Source of the DNA: CAZGMN01 sp964645765
GTDB lineage: Bacteria; Acidobacteriota; Aminicenantia; Aminicenantales; Aminicenantaceae
Length of the DNA: 64,000 nucleotides
Assembly: GCA_964645765.1 (NCBI GenBank)
Contig: CAZYBE010000013.1
Location: 1 to 64,000 of the forward strand
Direction of reading: 5' to 3'
Shown here: piece by piece, positions 7,901-16,264 of the stretch
Layout: each line of letters begins with the position of its first letter
Numbering within the stretch: the stretch's first letter is position 1
Program-made: the position numbers and the translations under genes
Notes under the pieces: generated by a model
Database searches by the model: none
Told to the model about the DNA's origin: nothing
The model's input: the letters and a program-made list of their open reading frames with translations, nothing else

Positions 7901-9218
7901 CCTTGAGCTTGCGCTTTAGTCTTTCGAGTCTGTGGCTAAAGTCTTTTTCGTAAAAGGGAGAAAACCCAATCGAAAGGACGAGGCCTTCTTCGGCGACCTT
8001 CATTGCTTCTTCATACTTCTTCATTTTATGCTCGAAGTACATGGCAAGCTCCCTGAAAGAGTAGAGCTTATTCTGGGACGCCCTGTTCGAGGCAGTCATC
8101 TCCTTCCAAAGCGAAACAGCCCGCTCCCAATCCTCGCCCTTTTTGAAATAGGTCGAAAGCTTTCGCCTGGCTTGAAGGGAAATCTCCTCTGAAAGCTTGC
8201 CCTCAAGAGCCCTCTTGAAGAAATGAACGGACTTCTCGACTTCCCCGACATTCTCCATCACCTTGCCTGCGCCGTAGAGGTCCATGGCATCGGCGAATTC
8301 CTCCTCCCCTGCTTCGGAAAAAATAATGGAGCCGACAATGACCACACCCAGGAGCGAAAGAATATCCTCCTGGTTATGGTAGAGGACTGGCTCGATGACT
8401 TCGAAATTTCCAGTCTGGAGATACTGGAAAAAGCGTGAGGGGACTTCAGCGGCAGGAATATCTTCGGCGCGGTCTGCCTGGACGACCTCGCGGGCAAGAT
8501 GGTAGAGCCGGCAGCTTTCGTGCTTGTGGCGCCAGAGAGAGCGGGCTGAGTAGAGAAAATCAAGGTGAGGAAGCTCGCTGAGGGAAAAGGGCTGCCTGTG
8601 GAGGATGAAGCGGGTTTCGAGGAGGGGCATGTCAAAGCCTTTTCCGTTAAAGGTGATGATGGATTGGAAGTTCATCTGGGAGAGGAATTGGCCGAACTCC
8701 TGAATCATCCGTTCTTCTTCGGCGAGCTCGCCCAGGAAGAACTGAGTGACGTGAAATTTGTCGTCTCGATAGTAGCCCAGGCCGATGAGGAAGGGAATGA
8801 CTCCAGTGCCGCCTGAAAGACCTGTTGTTTCGAGGTCGATGAAAAGGGCGTTGGAGAGGTCGAGGTTCTCGAAGGCTGAATCGCGGCTCAGCCAGCTGAG
8901 GACATCGCCTTTTATTTGAAGGCCAGAGGAGAGGGTGATTTTTCCGTAGCGTGTCTCGAGCGGATAAGGGTTTTCGAAGAGGAGCAGCGGCTCTTTTTTC
9001 TGCGTCTCGAAGGGAGGCTGGGATGGCTTGGCGGGTTTGGATGGCTTTTGCTCGCGGCTGAGTGAGATGAGGTGCTGCAGCTTTTCTTTAACAGATAACT
9101 CTTCGGATTTGTCGATTTTTTCCCAGGCATCTTTGATGAGCTCGGATTTGGGTTTGGAGCGGGTGCGTGCCTTCCTTTCTCTTTTCAGCTGTTCGAGTTT
9201 ATCTTTGATGTCGGGCAT
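7854..9218 (-). CDS. YprB-like RNase H-fold (DEDD) exonuclease with TPR-like tail
   Basis: Predicted 3'-5' exonuclease of the YprB/RNase_H_2 group. The 454 residues begin with a charged, probably disordered linker (1-75). The nuclease core follows, with DLETTG (D128, E130), FNGKGFD (190-196, D196) and HNQEDI (H281, D285), the DEDDh set of metal ligands and general base. Residues ~300-440 are helical and TPR-like (DLYGAGKVMENVGEVEKSVHFFKRAL). The physiological substrate is unknown. The C-terminal dozen residues (GAIASTRRARGKP) are encoded by a REP-like repeat, so the ancestral protein probably ended a little earlier. It is transcribed away from yjbQ, with a terminator-like hairpin between. Confidence 0.85.
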   Translation of the reverse strand: MPDIKDKLEQLKRERKARTRSKPKSELIKDAWEKIDKSEELSVKEKLQHLISLSREQKPSKPAKPSQPPFETQKKEPLLLFENPYPLETRYGKITLSSGLQIKGDVLSWLSRDSAFENLDLSNALFIDLETTGLSGGTGVIPFLIGLGYYRDDKFHVTQFFLGELAEEERMIQEFGQFLSQMNFQSIITFNGKGFDMPLLETRFILHRQPFSLSELPHLDFLYSARSLWRHKHESCRLYHLAREVVQADRAEDIPAAEVPSRFFQYLQTGNFEVIEPVLYHNQEDILSLLGVVIVGSIIFSEAGEEEFADAMDLYGAGKVMENVGEVEKSVHFFKRALEGKLSEEISLQARRKLSTYFKKGEDWERAVSLWKEMTASNRASQNKLYSFRELAMYFEHKMKKYEEAMKVAEEGLVLSIGFSPFYEKDFSHRLERLKRKLKGAGAIASTRRARGKP

Positions 9219-9294
9219 TTTATGTTGAAAACAAAAAGGTCATTTTCGGCGACACAGCACTTATTTATGCAAAAATACGAAGATGCTATTTTCT

Positions 9295-9323
9295 AAGAAA
9301 AATGGCGCCAGGCCATTCTCTTA
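9295..9323 (-). terminator. Rho-independent terminator for yjbQ
   Basis: Stem AATGGC / GCCATT with a five-base loop. On the minus strand it is followed by a T-rich run (attttttctt-like), 60 bp downstream of the yjbQ stop. The plus strand also has a short T/A-rich tail, so it may work in both directions. Confidence 0.6.
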
Positions 9324-9382
9324 AAAATAAGCATACAATCCACGTTTGATCTGTCTCCATAGAAAAAGCAGCCTATCCCCAT

Positions 9383-9802
9383 TTATTCGCCCATGAATTG
9401 AAGCAGGATTGTGCGGGAGCGGGAGCGGTTGTCGAAATCGATAAAAACAATCTGCTGCCAGGTTCCGAGGCTCAGCCTTCCGCCTGAAAAAGGAACGGTC
9501 AGGGAGGGGCCGAGAAGTGATGACCGGACATGGGAAAACCCATTTCCATCACCCCAGCGGGCGTCGTGATCGTAGGTCTTATTGCTGGGGATTATTCTCT
9601 CCATGAGCTCGGAGAAATCCTTGACCAGGCCAGATTCATATTCGATGGTGGTCAGGCCACCGGTTGATCCCGGGACAAAGAGGTTGACAATACCGTCCTT
9701 AAGTCCGCTGGAAGAAAGCTTTTTGGAGACTTCAGCAGTGAGGTCTTTCATGTCGTTAAAGCCGCTGGTGGAAAAGCTCACAAATTCGCTGATCACCTTC
9801 AT
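9383..9802 (-). CDS. yjbQ: YjbQ/UPF0047 family protein (secondary thiamine-phosphate synthase)
   Basis: Small cytoplasmic enzyme of 139 residues. Family hallmarks are present: GIVNLFVPGSTGGLTTIEYE, then DHDARWGDGNGFSHVRSSLLGPSLTVPF and GTWQQIVFIDFDNR. Members of UPF0047 show a weak thiamine-phosphate synthase activity in E. coli; the true role remains uncertain. Length equals the family norm. It is a single-gene unit with a terminator 60 bp downstream. Confidence 0.9.
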   Translation of the reverse strand: MKVISEFVSFSTSGFNDMKDLTAEVSKKLSSSGLKDGIVNLFVPGSTGGLTTIEYESGLVKDFSELMERIIPSNKTYDHDARWGDGNGFSHVRSSLLGPSLTVPFSGGRLSLGTWQQIVFIDFDNRSRSRTILLQFMGE

Positions 9803-9896
9803 TTCAAAAACTCCTCAATAATCATAAGCGAAAAACAAGGGACTGACAACTCTTTTGAAAAATTTGCCTGTTCTTCCTCATCCACATATTTTTGAC

Positions 9897-9924
9897 AAAA
9901 ATGGTTGATTTAATAACCATTTTT
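9897..9924. promoter_or_regulatory. Inverted repeat at the start of the DUF4143 ATPase gene
   Basis: Perfect 10-bp arms AAAAATGGTT (9897-9906) and AACCATTTTT (9915-9924) with an 8-bp spacer, directly before the candidate starts at 9932/9941. The first bases overlap a TTGACA (9892-9897). It could be an operator or an mRNA hairpin that hides the start region. Confidence 0.45.
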
Positions 9925-9940
9925 GCCTAAAATGGTCAGT

Positions 9941-11143
9941 ATGATAGACAGAATTTTGGAAAATCAATTAAAAGAGGCATTAAATAGCGATAAATCCTTC
10001 TTTCTGCTCGGTCCAAGGCAAACAGGAAAGACGACTCTGGTCACAAAAATTTTTAAAGAAATACCGCATCTGGAATATAACCTCATGGACCCTGCACAAA
10101 GGATAAAGTTTGAAAGAAACCTCTCTCTAATTAAAGAAGAAATTCAGGCTGCAAGAGAAAAACATATCTTTATCGACGAGGTTCAAAAAATTCCCGAACT
10201 CCTTGATGTTGTCCAGATTCTTATCGATAAAGAGAAAAAAGTATTCGCGATTACAGGCTCTTCAGCAAGAAAACTAAAGAGAGCGGGAGTCAACCTCCTC
10301 CCTGGCAGAGTCATAAGCTACAGAATGGACCCGCTGTTCATAGATGAATATAGAAACTTAATCGTGCCTTACAGCACTGAAACTCTTAAAGATATTCTTA
10401 AGTTCGGTGAGCTCCCAGAAGTTTTTACGCTTGCCCGTGAAAACAAAAAAAAGATGGCTGAGGAGCTTCTCTACTCATACGTAACAACTTACATTGAAGA
10501 AGAAGTGAGAGCTGAATCGATTCTCAGAAAAATAAGCGCTTTCACAAGATTTCTCAAAATATCTGGTGAGGAATCAGGAAAGATTGTCAGCCTAAGGTCT
10601 CTTTCTCAAGACATAGGCGTTCTTCACACAACTGTTTCTGAATATTATAGGATTCTTGAAGATTGCTTTATTGTCGAGAGAATTGAACCACTCATTCCAA
10701 CTGGTCAAAGAAGAAAAGTCCAGAAATCTCCGAAGCTTATTTTCTTTGATACTGGAGTGGCCAACTCAGCAGCAGAGGTTCTCGGCTCTTCAGATTTTAT
10801 GTCTGAATACTGGGGGAGACTCTACGAACAATGGGTAGGACTTACTGTCTTGAGATTCATGAAAGCGAATAGAATGAGAGGAAAGCTCTTTTACTGGAGA
10901 GATTATGGCGGGAGAGAGGTCGATTGGATAATAGATTATGAGGATAAATGGATTCCACTCGAAGTTAAGTGGGGAGAGAATATAAAAGAAGCTCAGGTGA
11001 GACATTTAGAATATTTCGTTAAGAACTACTCACAGAAGGCGAAAAAAGGGTATATCATTTTTACCGGGGACAAAAGCAGAAGAATCAACGAAAAGATTTC
11101 AGCTCATCCCTTCCATGAATTTATGGATATAATTTTTCAATAA
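9941..11143 (+). CDS. AAA-type ATPase with DUF4143 domain
   Basis: ATP-binding protein of about 400 residues. Counting from ATG 9941, a Walker A motif GPRQTGKT falls at 24-31 and a Walker B-like HIFIDEVQKIPELLD at 75-89. A winged-helix region follows in the middle (SLSQDIGVLHTTVSEYYRIL), then the DUF4143 C-terminal domain, which resembles a PD-(D/E)XK nuclease fold (KLFYWRDYGGREVDWII ... PLEVKWG). Such genes are common, often horizontally spread, and their function is unsettled; toxin-antitoxin or mobile-element links have been suggested. Possible starts are TTG 9923, ATG 9932 and ATG 9941; none has a good ribosome site. A strong hairpin follows. Confidence 0.85.
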   Translation: MIDRILENQLKEALNSDKSFFLLGPRQTGKTTLVTKIFKEIPHLEYNLMDPAQRIKFERNLSLIKEEIQAAREKHIFIDEVQKIPELLDVVQILIDKEKKVFAITGSSARKLKRAGVNLLPGRVISYRMDPLFIDEYRNLIVPYSTETLKDILKFGELPEVFTLARENKKKMAEELLYSYVTTYIEEEVRAESILRKISAFTRFLKISGEESGKIVSLRSLSQDIGVLHTTVSEYYRILEDCFIVERIEPLIPTGQRRKVQKSPKLIFFDTGVANSAAEVLGSSDFMSEYWGRLYEQWVGLTVLRFMKANRMRGKLFYWRDYGGREVDWIIDYEDKWIPLEVKWGENIKEAQVRHLEYFVKNYSQKAKKGYIIFTGDKSRRINEKISAHPFHEFMDIIFQ

Positions 11144-11153
11144 GGAAAAGGGG

Positions 11154-11201
11154 AAAAGGGGACAGGCAACTTTTTCAAGAAAAAGTAGCCTGTCCCCTTT
11201 T
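11154..11201 (+). terminator. Long REP-like hairpin acting as terminator
   Basis: Arms AAAAGGGGACAGGC and GCCTGTCCCCTTTT pair over 14 bp; after an A-A mismatch, ACTTTTT/AAAAAGT adds 7 more pairs around a CAAG loop. The T-run makes it a credible terminator for the ATPase gene. Related sequences occur at 19807-19827 and 38761-38808, so it belongs to a dispersed palindromic family. Confidence 0.75.
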
Positions 11202-11270
11202 GTTAACTAAAAGGCGGTTGTTTGCGTTATGCTATATGAGAAGAAAAATGGGCTGTGTTATAAGAAAAGC

Positions 11271-11855
11271 ATGGACGAGTTAGCTTTAGTCAGACTTGCC
11301 AAAGACGGCGATAAGGAGGCGCTGAAAGCCTTGTTCGAAGAGAATAAGAGAAAAATATTTGCCCTGGCTTTTCAGTACACGAAAAACGCCGAAGATGCCG
11401 AGGATATCCTCCAGGAGACATTCATCAAAGCCTATCGTTTCCTGGATAAATTCGATTTCCAGAATGGAGTAAGCTTCTCGCCCTGGCTTTACCGCATCGG
11501 CATCAACTGCAGCATCGATTATTTAAGGCGACACAGAAAGGACAGGGATAAAAATTCAGAATTCGGAAGCCTGGAGAATATCTCTTCGAATGATGCGAAT
11601 TCTGACCCCGAGCATGCCAGGCACCGCAAAGAAATAAGGGAAAAAATCGACTATGCTTTAAATAAACTGTCAGGAAAACAAAGGATGGTTTTCATCCTCA
11701 GGCATTACCAGCAGCTGAGCACAAAAGAAATTGCCGATTACATGAGCACCTCAGAGGGAAGTGTCAAAACACAGCTTTTCAGAGCAGTTTCAGCTGTCAA
11801 AGAAAGCCTGAGAGGCCTGATTATGGAGAAAGACTATGAGATGCAAAAATTATAA
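11271..11855 (+). CDS. ECF-type RNA polymerase sigma factor
   Basis: Sigma-70 family regulator of the extracytoplasmic-function type, directing RNA polymerase to a small regulon. Region 2 is clear (ALAFQYTKNAEDAEDILQETFIKAYRFLDKF ... FSPWLYRIGINCSIDYLRR), and region 4 has the helix-turn-helix (LSGKQRMVFILRHYQQLSTKEIADYMSTSEGSVKTQLFRA). The start ATG 11271 (MDELALVRL) fits the family N-terminus better than the longer frame from 11229. Its last 20 bp overlap the next gene, an anti-sigma factor, so the two are translationally coupled and very likely act as a pair. Confidence 0.93.
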   Translation: MDELALVRLAKDGDKEALKALFEENKRKIFALAFQYTKNAEDAEDILQETFIKAYRFLDKFDFQNGVSFSPWLYRIGINCSIDYLRRHRKDRDKNSEFGSLENISSNDANSDPEHARHRKEIREKIDYALNKLSGKQRMVFILRHYQQLSTKEIADYMSTSEGSVKTQLFRAVSAVKESLRGLIMEKDYEMQKL

Positions 11856-12549
11856 AGAAAAAATAATCCTCTATCTCTATGGAGAGCTCGACGAGAAAGG
11901 AAAGGCGGAAGTCGAAAGCCACATCCGCGAATGCACGGATTGCGGCCAGGACTTAGCCTACACCAGAAAAGTTTTCAAGGCTCTGGATGAAACCCAGGAT
12001 GTTATACCCGAAGCAACCTGGGAAAAATGTTGGAAGGAGATAAATACAGGAATCGCAGAAAAGCCTGGCAATAAGAAAAGGTTCTTTGCGCTGCCCCGCT
12101 GGGCGTACGCGACAGCAAGCATTCTGGTCATCTTTGTTGCCGGAATAATCATTGGCAGATTCTGGCTGGCTCCAGGCGCAAAATCTTCGTTGCAGCCCGC
12201 TGCGCTCTCGCCAGTATCAGCAGCCTCTTACCAGCCCGTTCTTCAAAATTTCATCGAAGACCTCAAGCCGGTCCTGGTGGAATATGCCAATTATTCGGCA
12301 AAAAAGGAAAAAGAGGTTATAGTCATGGACAAAGAGGTCGCCCGGAATCTCATCATTCAAAATATTCTTTTAAGAAGAATTGTCGCTGAAAAAAACCCTA
12401 CTGCTCTTCAGTTCCTTGAGGATGTGGACATTGTCCTCAAAGAGATCGCCAACCTCAAGAGCGGCGATCAACAGACCCCCTCTCTGATCAAGGAGCTCAT
12501 CGAACAGAGGGGAATACTTTTTAAAATGGAAATCTTTAAGAAGATATAA
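11836..12549 (+). CDS. Zinc-finger (zf-HC2) anti-sigma factor, single-pass membrane protein
   Basis: 237 residues. The N-terminal cytoplasmic part carries the anti-sigma zinc finger (CKNYKEKI ... SHIRECTDCGQDL, the HxxxCxxC signature). A single membrane span near residues 90-113 (WAYATASILVIFVAGIIIG) follows, then a ~120-residue periplasmic sensor part that is alanine/leucine-rich and helical. Expected role: it holds the upstream ECF sigma factor inactive until an envelope signal releases it. It overlaps the sigma gene by 20 bp and is followed 18 bp later by secreted HEAT-repeat proteins, the likely sensing partners or targets. Confidence 0.88.
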   Translation: MRCKNYKEKIILYLYGELDEKGKAEVESHIRECTDCGQDLAYTRKVFKALDETQDVIPEATWEKCWKEINTGIAEKPGNKKRFFALPRWAYATASILVIFVAGIIIGRFWLAPGAKSSLQPAALSPVSAASYQPVLQNFIEDLKPVLVEYANYSAKKEKEVIVMDKEVARNLIIQNILLRRIVAEKNPTALQFLEDVDIVLKEIANLKSGDQQTPSLIKELIEQRGILFKMEIFKKI

Positions 12550-12567
12550 GGTCAAGGAGGTTTAGAG

Positions 12568-14082
12568 ATGAAACACATTAAATTAATCTCGTTAGGCTTA
12601 GTCTTTTTTTTAATCCTCTGCGGCTTTCTTTCAGCTCAAGAGAAAAAGGAAAGTGAACAGGCCATTGAAATGTACAAGAAAGCCAGGCAGTTGATTTATC
12701 AGAAAGAATGGCAGAATGCGGTTGAAATGCTGAATAAAATCTTAAAAGACTACAAAGAGAGCGGTTATACTGTTGATTCTCTCTACTGGCTCGGCTACAG
12801 CATGGACAAGTACGCAGATTCTCTGGAGAGCCTCGAGGCGCTGCTCGATACAAAGAAAGAAGCCCTGGAGAAACTCAATTCACTGATCGATAGATTCGCC
12901 GATAGCTCCTGGGTGAAAGATGCAAAATATCTCAGGCTCGAGATTGCCGAAGAGCTGGCCAAAAAAGGATTGAGCGAGTACAGGAAGTATATCAATGGCG
13001 CTGTCAAAGAAGGAGAGAAGGAAGACCCAGAACTCGAATTGAAGCTGGTTGCTCTGAATGCTCTTCTGAATATGGACGAGGAAAAAGCTTTCCCCATTCT
13101 GGAGAAAATCGTAAGAGAGGATGAGAATCCGAAACTGAGGGAAAGAGCTATATTCATCCTCAGCCAGTCGAGCGACCCGAAGGTTGTTCCATTGATGTTT
13201 GAAGTGGCAAGCAAGGACCCGGATACAAAGGTCAGAGAAAGGGCAATCTTCTGGCTGGGTCAGAAAAAAGACGAAAAGACACTCGACATGCTTATTGCAT
13301 TTTACGATAAAGAGACTGACGAAAGGATCAAAGAAAGGTTGATATTCGCCTTCGCTGAAAATAAGAGCAAAAAAGCTCAAGACAAGCTGCTCGATATTGC
13401 CAAAAATGGCAAGAGCATAAAGGCAAGGGAAAGGGCGATTTTCTGGCTGGGTGAGAAGAAGGACGAAGGGGCGATCGAGACACTGGCAAAGCTTTATGAT
13501 GGAGAGTCTGACCCTAAAATAAAAGAGCGGTTGATCTTTGCCTTTTCTCAGAGTTCAAGCGAAAAAGCATGGGACAAGCTGCTCGACATCGCCAAAAACG
13601 ATAAAGACCCAAAGGCAAGGGAAAGGGCGATTTTCTGGCTGGGTGAAAAGAAAGATGAGAGAACGCTCGATATGCTTATTCAGCTCTACGACCAAGAGAC
13701 CGACCTCAATATCAAAGAAAGGCTGATTTTTGCCTTTGCTCAAACTAAAAGCCTGAAGGCCAAAGACAAGCTTGTGGACGTCGCAAAAAACGACAAGGAT
13801 ATGAAGGCAAGGGAAAAGGCAATCTTCTGGATCGGAGAGGGGAAAAGTGAGGAGGTCGTGGGTCTTCTCTCAGACCTGTACTCAAAGACTGCGGAGCCCC
13901 AAGTCAAAAAGTGGATTATCTTTGCTCTTGGCCGGAATGGAAGCGACAAAGCCATTCGTACAATGATCGAAATCGCCAGGAAGGAAGAGAATCTGGAGTT
14001 GAAGAAAGGTCTGATCTTCTGGCTGGGGCAGTCGAAGAACGAAGAGGCGATGAAATTTCTCAAGGAGATTATCGAGAAATAG
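12568..14082 (+). CDS. Secreted TPR/HEAT-repeat protein (about ten repeats)
   Basis: 504 residues with a signal peptide (ISLGLVFFLILCGFLSAQ) and a textbook ribosome site (aaggagg) before ATG 12568. Residues ~30-75 look TPR-like. From ~190 to the end come about ten HEAT-type helical repeats of 31-32 residues, alternating two flavours: RERAIFWLG-x-KKDE and KERLIFAF-x-x-x-KS. At DNA level the unit around 13420 recurs around 13612 (192-bp period) nearly unchanged, showing recent internal duplication. A periplasmic scaffold or protein-binding role is likely; no enzymatic motif is seen. It is third in the sigma/anti-sigma operon. Confidence 0.85.
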   Translation: MKHIKLISLGLVFFLILCGFLSAQEKKESEQAIEMYKKARQLIYQKEWQNAVEMLNKILKDYKESGYTVDSLYWLGYSMDKYADSLESLEALLDTKKEALEKLNSLIDRFADSSWVKDAKYLRLEIAEELAKKGLSEYRKYINGAVKEGEKEDPELELKLVALNALLNMDEEKAFPILEKIVREDENPKLRERAIFILSQSSDPKVVPLMFEVASKDPDTKVRERAIFWLGQKKDEKTLDMLIAFYDKETDERIKERLIFAFAENKSKKAQDKLLDIAKNGKSIKARERAIFWLGEKKDEGAIETLAKLYDGESDPKIKERLIFAFSQSSSEKAWDKLLDIAKNDKDPKARERAIFWLGEKKDERTLDMLIQLYDQETDLNIKERLIFAFAQTKSLKAKDKLVDVAKNDKDMKAREKAIFWIGEGKSEEVVGLLSDLYSKTAEPQVKKWIIFALGRNGSDKAIRTMIEIARKEENLELKKGLIFWLGQSKNEEAMKFLKEIIEK

Positions 14083-14092
14083 GAGAATGGAA

Positions 14093-15211
14093 ATGAAGGG
14101 CATAAGAAAAGAAATTTGTATTGCGGCAGTGGCTACGTTTCTGAGCCTTCTTGCTTCAAGTCTCTTCGCCACCGAGGCGCCGGGCTTCTTGAAAGGAAAA
14201 GTTTATGTTTTGGACAAAGCGAATCTTTCTCTTGCTCAAAAATTTGAAGAAGCGGAGAAGGAATTCAAGAAATCGAAAGGCGGCGAGGCTTACTTTACCG
14301 GCTATACGTTTTTGAGCAGGCATAAATTCCACGTCCACGGAGATTGGAGCTCAACCGAGCCTTACAGAGCCACAGTTGAAGGAAACGAAATCAAGCTTCA
14401 CAGAACCTCCAGGTGGGCGAAGGAAGGCGGCAAAGATGTCTCAGAGAAGGAAGGGAAGGAGCCTGCGGGAATCCTTCTCCTTCACAAGCTCTCAGAGAAT
14501 AAAGGAAAAGTTGTTGACGTGAAGATTATAGACCTTGACCAAAGCTACGAATTCGAGGAAGTGCCAGTTTACTGGCTGGGTGCGGTCGACAATGAAGAAA
14601 GCGTCAATTTCCTTGAAGCCATGTTCGACTCAGGGAATTCCGAGATGCAGAAAACGCTTGTCTTTGTCATTAGCGGCCATGACATTCCAAGATCCTACGA
14701 TTTTTTGCGGCGCGTCGCACTCGGGGATTATTCCAGAGAAGTCAGAAAAAACGCTGTCTTCTGGCTCGGGAATTACAAGGACGAGCGAAGCCTGGCCTAT
14801 CTCAAGGAAATATTCAGGAAAGAAAAAGACCCGCAGGTCAAAGAGCACATTGTCTTCGCTCTTCAGCTCAGCGAGCAGAAAGAAGCGGTCGAGGAATTGA
14901 TTGACATTGCCAAGAGAGACGGCGACCGCGATGTCAGGAAAAAAGCTGTTTTCTGGCTGGGGCAGAAGGCCTCGAAGGAGAGCATAAAAGCCTTGAAAGA
15001 TGTTGTCGAGGGGGGAGAGGATGTTGATGTCAAGAATTCGGCTGTTTTTGCCATCAGCCAGCTTCCAAAAGATAAATCTGTTCCGATGCTCATCGATATC
15101 GCCAGGTCAAACAAGAGTCCCTCTGTAAGAAAGAAGGCCATATTCTGGCTGGGCCAGGTAGACAGCGAGGAAGCCCTGAAGTTCTTCGAAGAAATCCTGC
15201 TCAAGAAATAA
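14093..15211 (+). CDS. Secreted HEAT-repeat protein, shorter paralogue
   Basis: About 372 residues with a signal peptide (ICIAAVATFLSLLASSLFA). The ATG at 14093 is preferred over 14087 because the AGGAGA lies at proper spacing only for the second. Residues ~30-155 form a non-repeat domain (YVLDKANLSLAQKFEEAEKEF ... HKFHVHGDWSS), probably beta-rich. Seven HEAT-type repeats follow with the same FWLG signature as the upstream gene, e.g. VRKNAVFWLG, VRKKAVFWLG. It lies 10 bp after the larger HEAT gene, so both are co-expressed with the ECF sigma pair and are probably periplasmic partners. Confidence 0.83.
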   Translation: MKGIRKEICIAAVATFLSLLASSLFATEAPGFLKGKVYVLDKANLSLAQKFEEAEKEFKKSKGGEAYFTGYTFLSRHKFHVHGDWSSTEPYRATVEGNEIKLHRTSRWAKEGGKDVSEKEGKEPAGILLLHKLSENKGKVVDVKIIDLDQSYEFEEVPVYWLGAVDNEESVNFLEAMFDSGNSEMQKTLVFVISGHDIPRSYDFLRRVALGDYSREVRKNAVFWLGNYKDERSLAYLKEIFRKEKDPQVKEHIVFALQLSEQKEAVEELIDIAKRDGDRDVRKKAVFWLGQKASKESIKALKDVVEGGEDVDVKNSAVFAISQLPKDKSVPMLIDIARSNKSPSVRKKAIFWLGQVDSEEALKFFEEILLKK

Positions 15212-15225
15212 ATAAGAGAATTTTT

Positions 15226-16257
15226 TTAAAGGCTGGGCCAGGAGTGGGGGAAGAATAGCTTCTCGTAGAGAGCAAGAGCATAGCTGTCGCTCATGCCGGC
15301 GATGAAATCGCCAACTCTCTTCTCCAGAGAATCGCCTTGAGGATAGGGCTTGATATAATCGCCGGGTTTCTTCAGCAGATACTTGTAGAGGTCGGTGATA
15401 ATCTTCTTTGTCTTATCCAGCTCATCCCTTGATTGGGGGCTGAAATAAACTTTTTCGTATAAAAAATCGCGGAGCTCTATCACCGCATCTCTTATCTCCC
15501 TGCTCATGGCGACCTTTCCCAAGCCTGCTCTCAAGCTGGCTTCAACCACATCCTCGACCATCTTATCGATACGAGCCGCATGCCACTTGCCGAGTATCTT
15601 GATAAGATGGGAAGGGATATCTTTTTCCTTAAGCACACCTGCCCTCAGCGCATCATCGATGTCATGATTGACATAGGCGATGACGTCCGAGACCCTGACC
15701 ACCTGGCCTTCGAGGGTGACAGGCATATTTTTCTTCACATTATCAAGGATTTCGCCACGGCCTTTGGAATGCTTGGAAATGCCGTCCCTGACTTCAAAGG
15801 TCAGGTTCAGTCCTTTTCCCTCGTACTCGAGCTTTTCCACAACTCGCAGGCTCTGTTCGTAATGGCTGAAGCCGCCTGGCAAGAGCTTGGCCAGGGTCTC
15901 CTCGCCCGCATGCCCGAATGGCGTATGGCCGAGGTCATGGCCGAGGGCAATGGCTTCGGTCAAATCCTCGTTCAGCCGCAAGGCTTTGGCGATTGTCCTG
16001 GCTATTTGCGAAACTTCAAGGGTGTGAGTCAAGCGCGTCCGGTAATGGTCGCCAAAAGGAGAGAGGAAGACCTGGGTTTTATGCTTCAGCCTGCGGAAGG
16101 ATTTGGAGTGGATGATCCGGTCCCGGTCTCGCTGGAAATCAGTCCTCAAAGGATGGGGAGATTCGGGTCTCTCTCTCCCTTTTGACCGGCTGCTCAAGCA
16201 GGCCTTGGGCGAGAGAATCTCTTTTTCTATCTCTTCAAGCTTTTCCCGGATGGTCAT
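15226..16257 (-). CDS. dgt: Deoxyguanosinetriphosphate triphosphohydrolase-like protein
   Basis: Cytoplasmic HD-domain enzyme releasing tripolyphosphate from dNTPs (dGTP and possibly others), balancing nucleotide pools. Metal ligands are visible: H in RTRLTHTLEVSQ, HD in ALGHDLGHTPFGHAGE, and D in VRVSDVIAYVNHDIDDAL. The N-terminus has the typical RTDFQRDRDRIIHSKSFRRLKHKTQVF. At 343 residues it belongs to the short group of Dgt proteins. It converges on the HEAT gene with 14 bp between stops. It lies 7 bp downstream of the DUF2284 gene, suggesting a two-gene transcript. Confidence 0.92.
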   Translation of the reverse strand: MTIREKLEEIEKEILSPKACLSSRSKGRERPESPHPLRTDFQRDRDRIIHSKSFRRLKHKTQVFLSPFGDHYRTRLTHTLEVSQIARTIAKALRLNEDLTEAIALGHDLGHTPFGHAGEETLAKLLPGGFSHYEQSLRVVEKLEYEGKGLNLTFEVRDGISKHSKGRGEILDNVKKNMPVTLEGQVVRVSDVIAYVNHDIDDALRAGVLKEKDIPSHLIKILGKWHAARIDKMVEDVVEASLRAGLGKVAMSREIRDAVIELRDFLYEKVYFSPQSRDELDKTKKIITDLYKYLLKKPGDYIKPYPQGDSLEKRVGDFIAGMSDSYALALYEKLFFPHSWPSL

Positions 16258-16264
16258 TGCGTCT

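Noticed and set aside
12880..13380. Long antisense frames across the HEAT genes (e.g. 166 codons at 12880-13380)
   Set aside because: They mirror the repetitive sense codons, have no ribosome sites and no recognisable domains.
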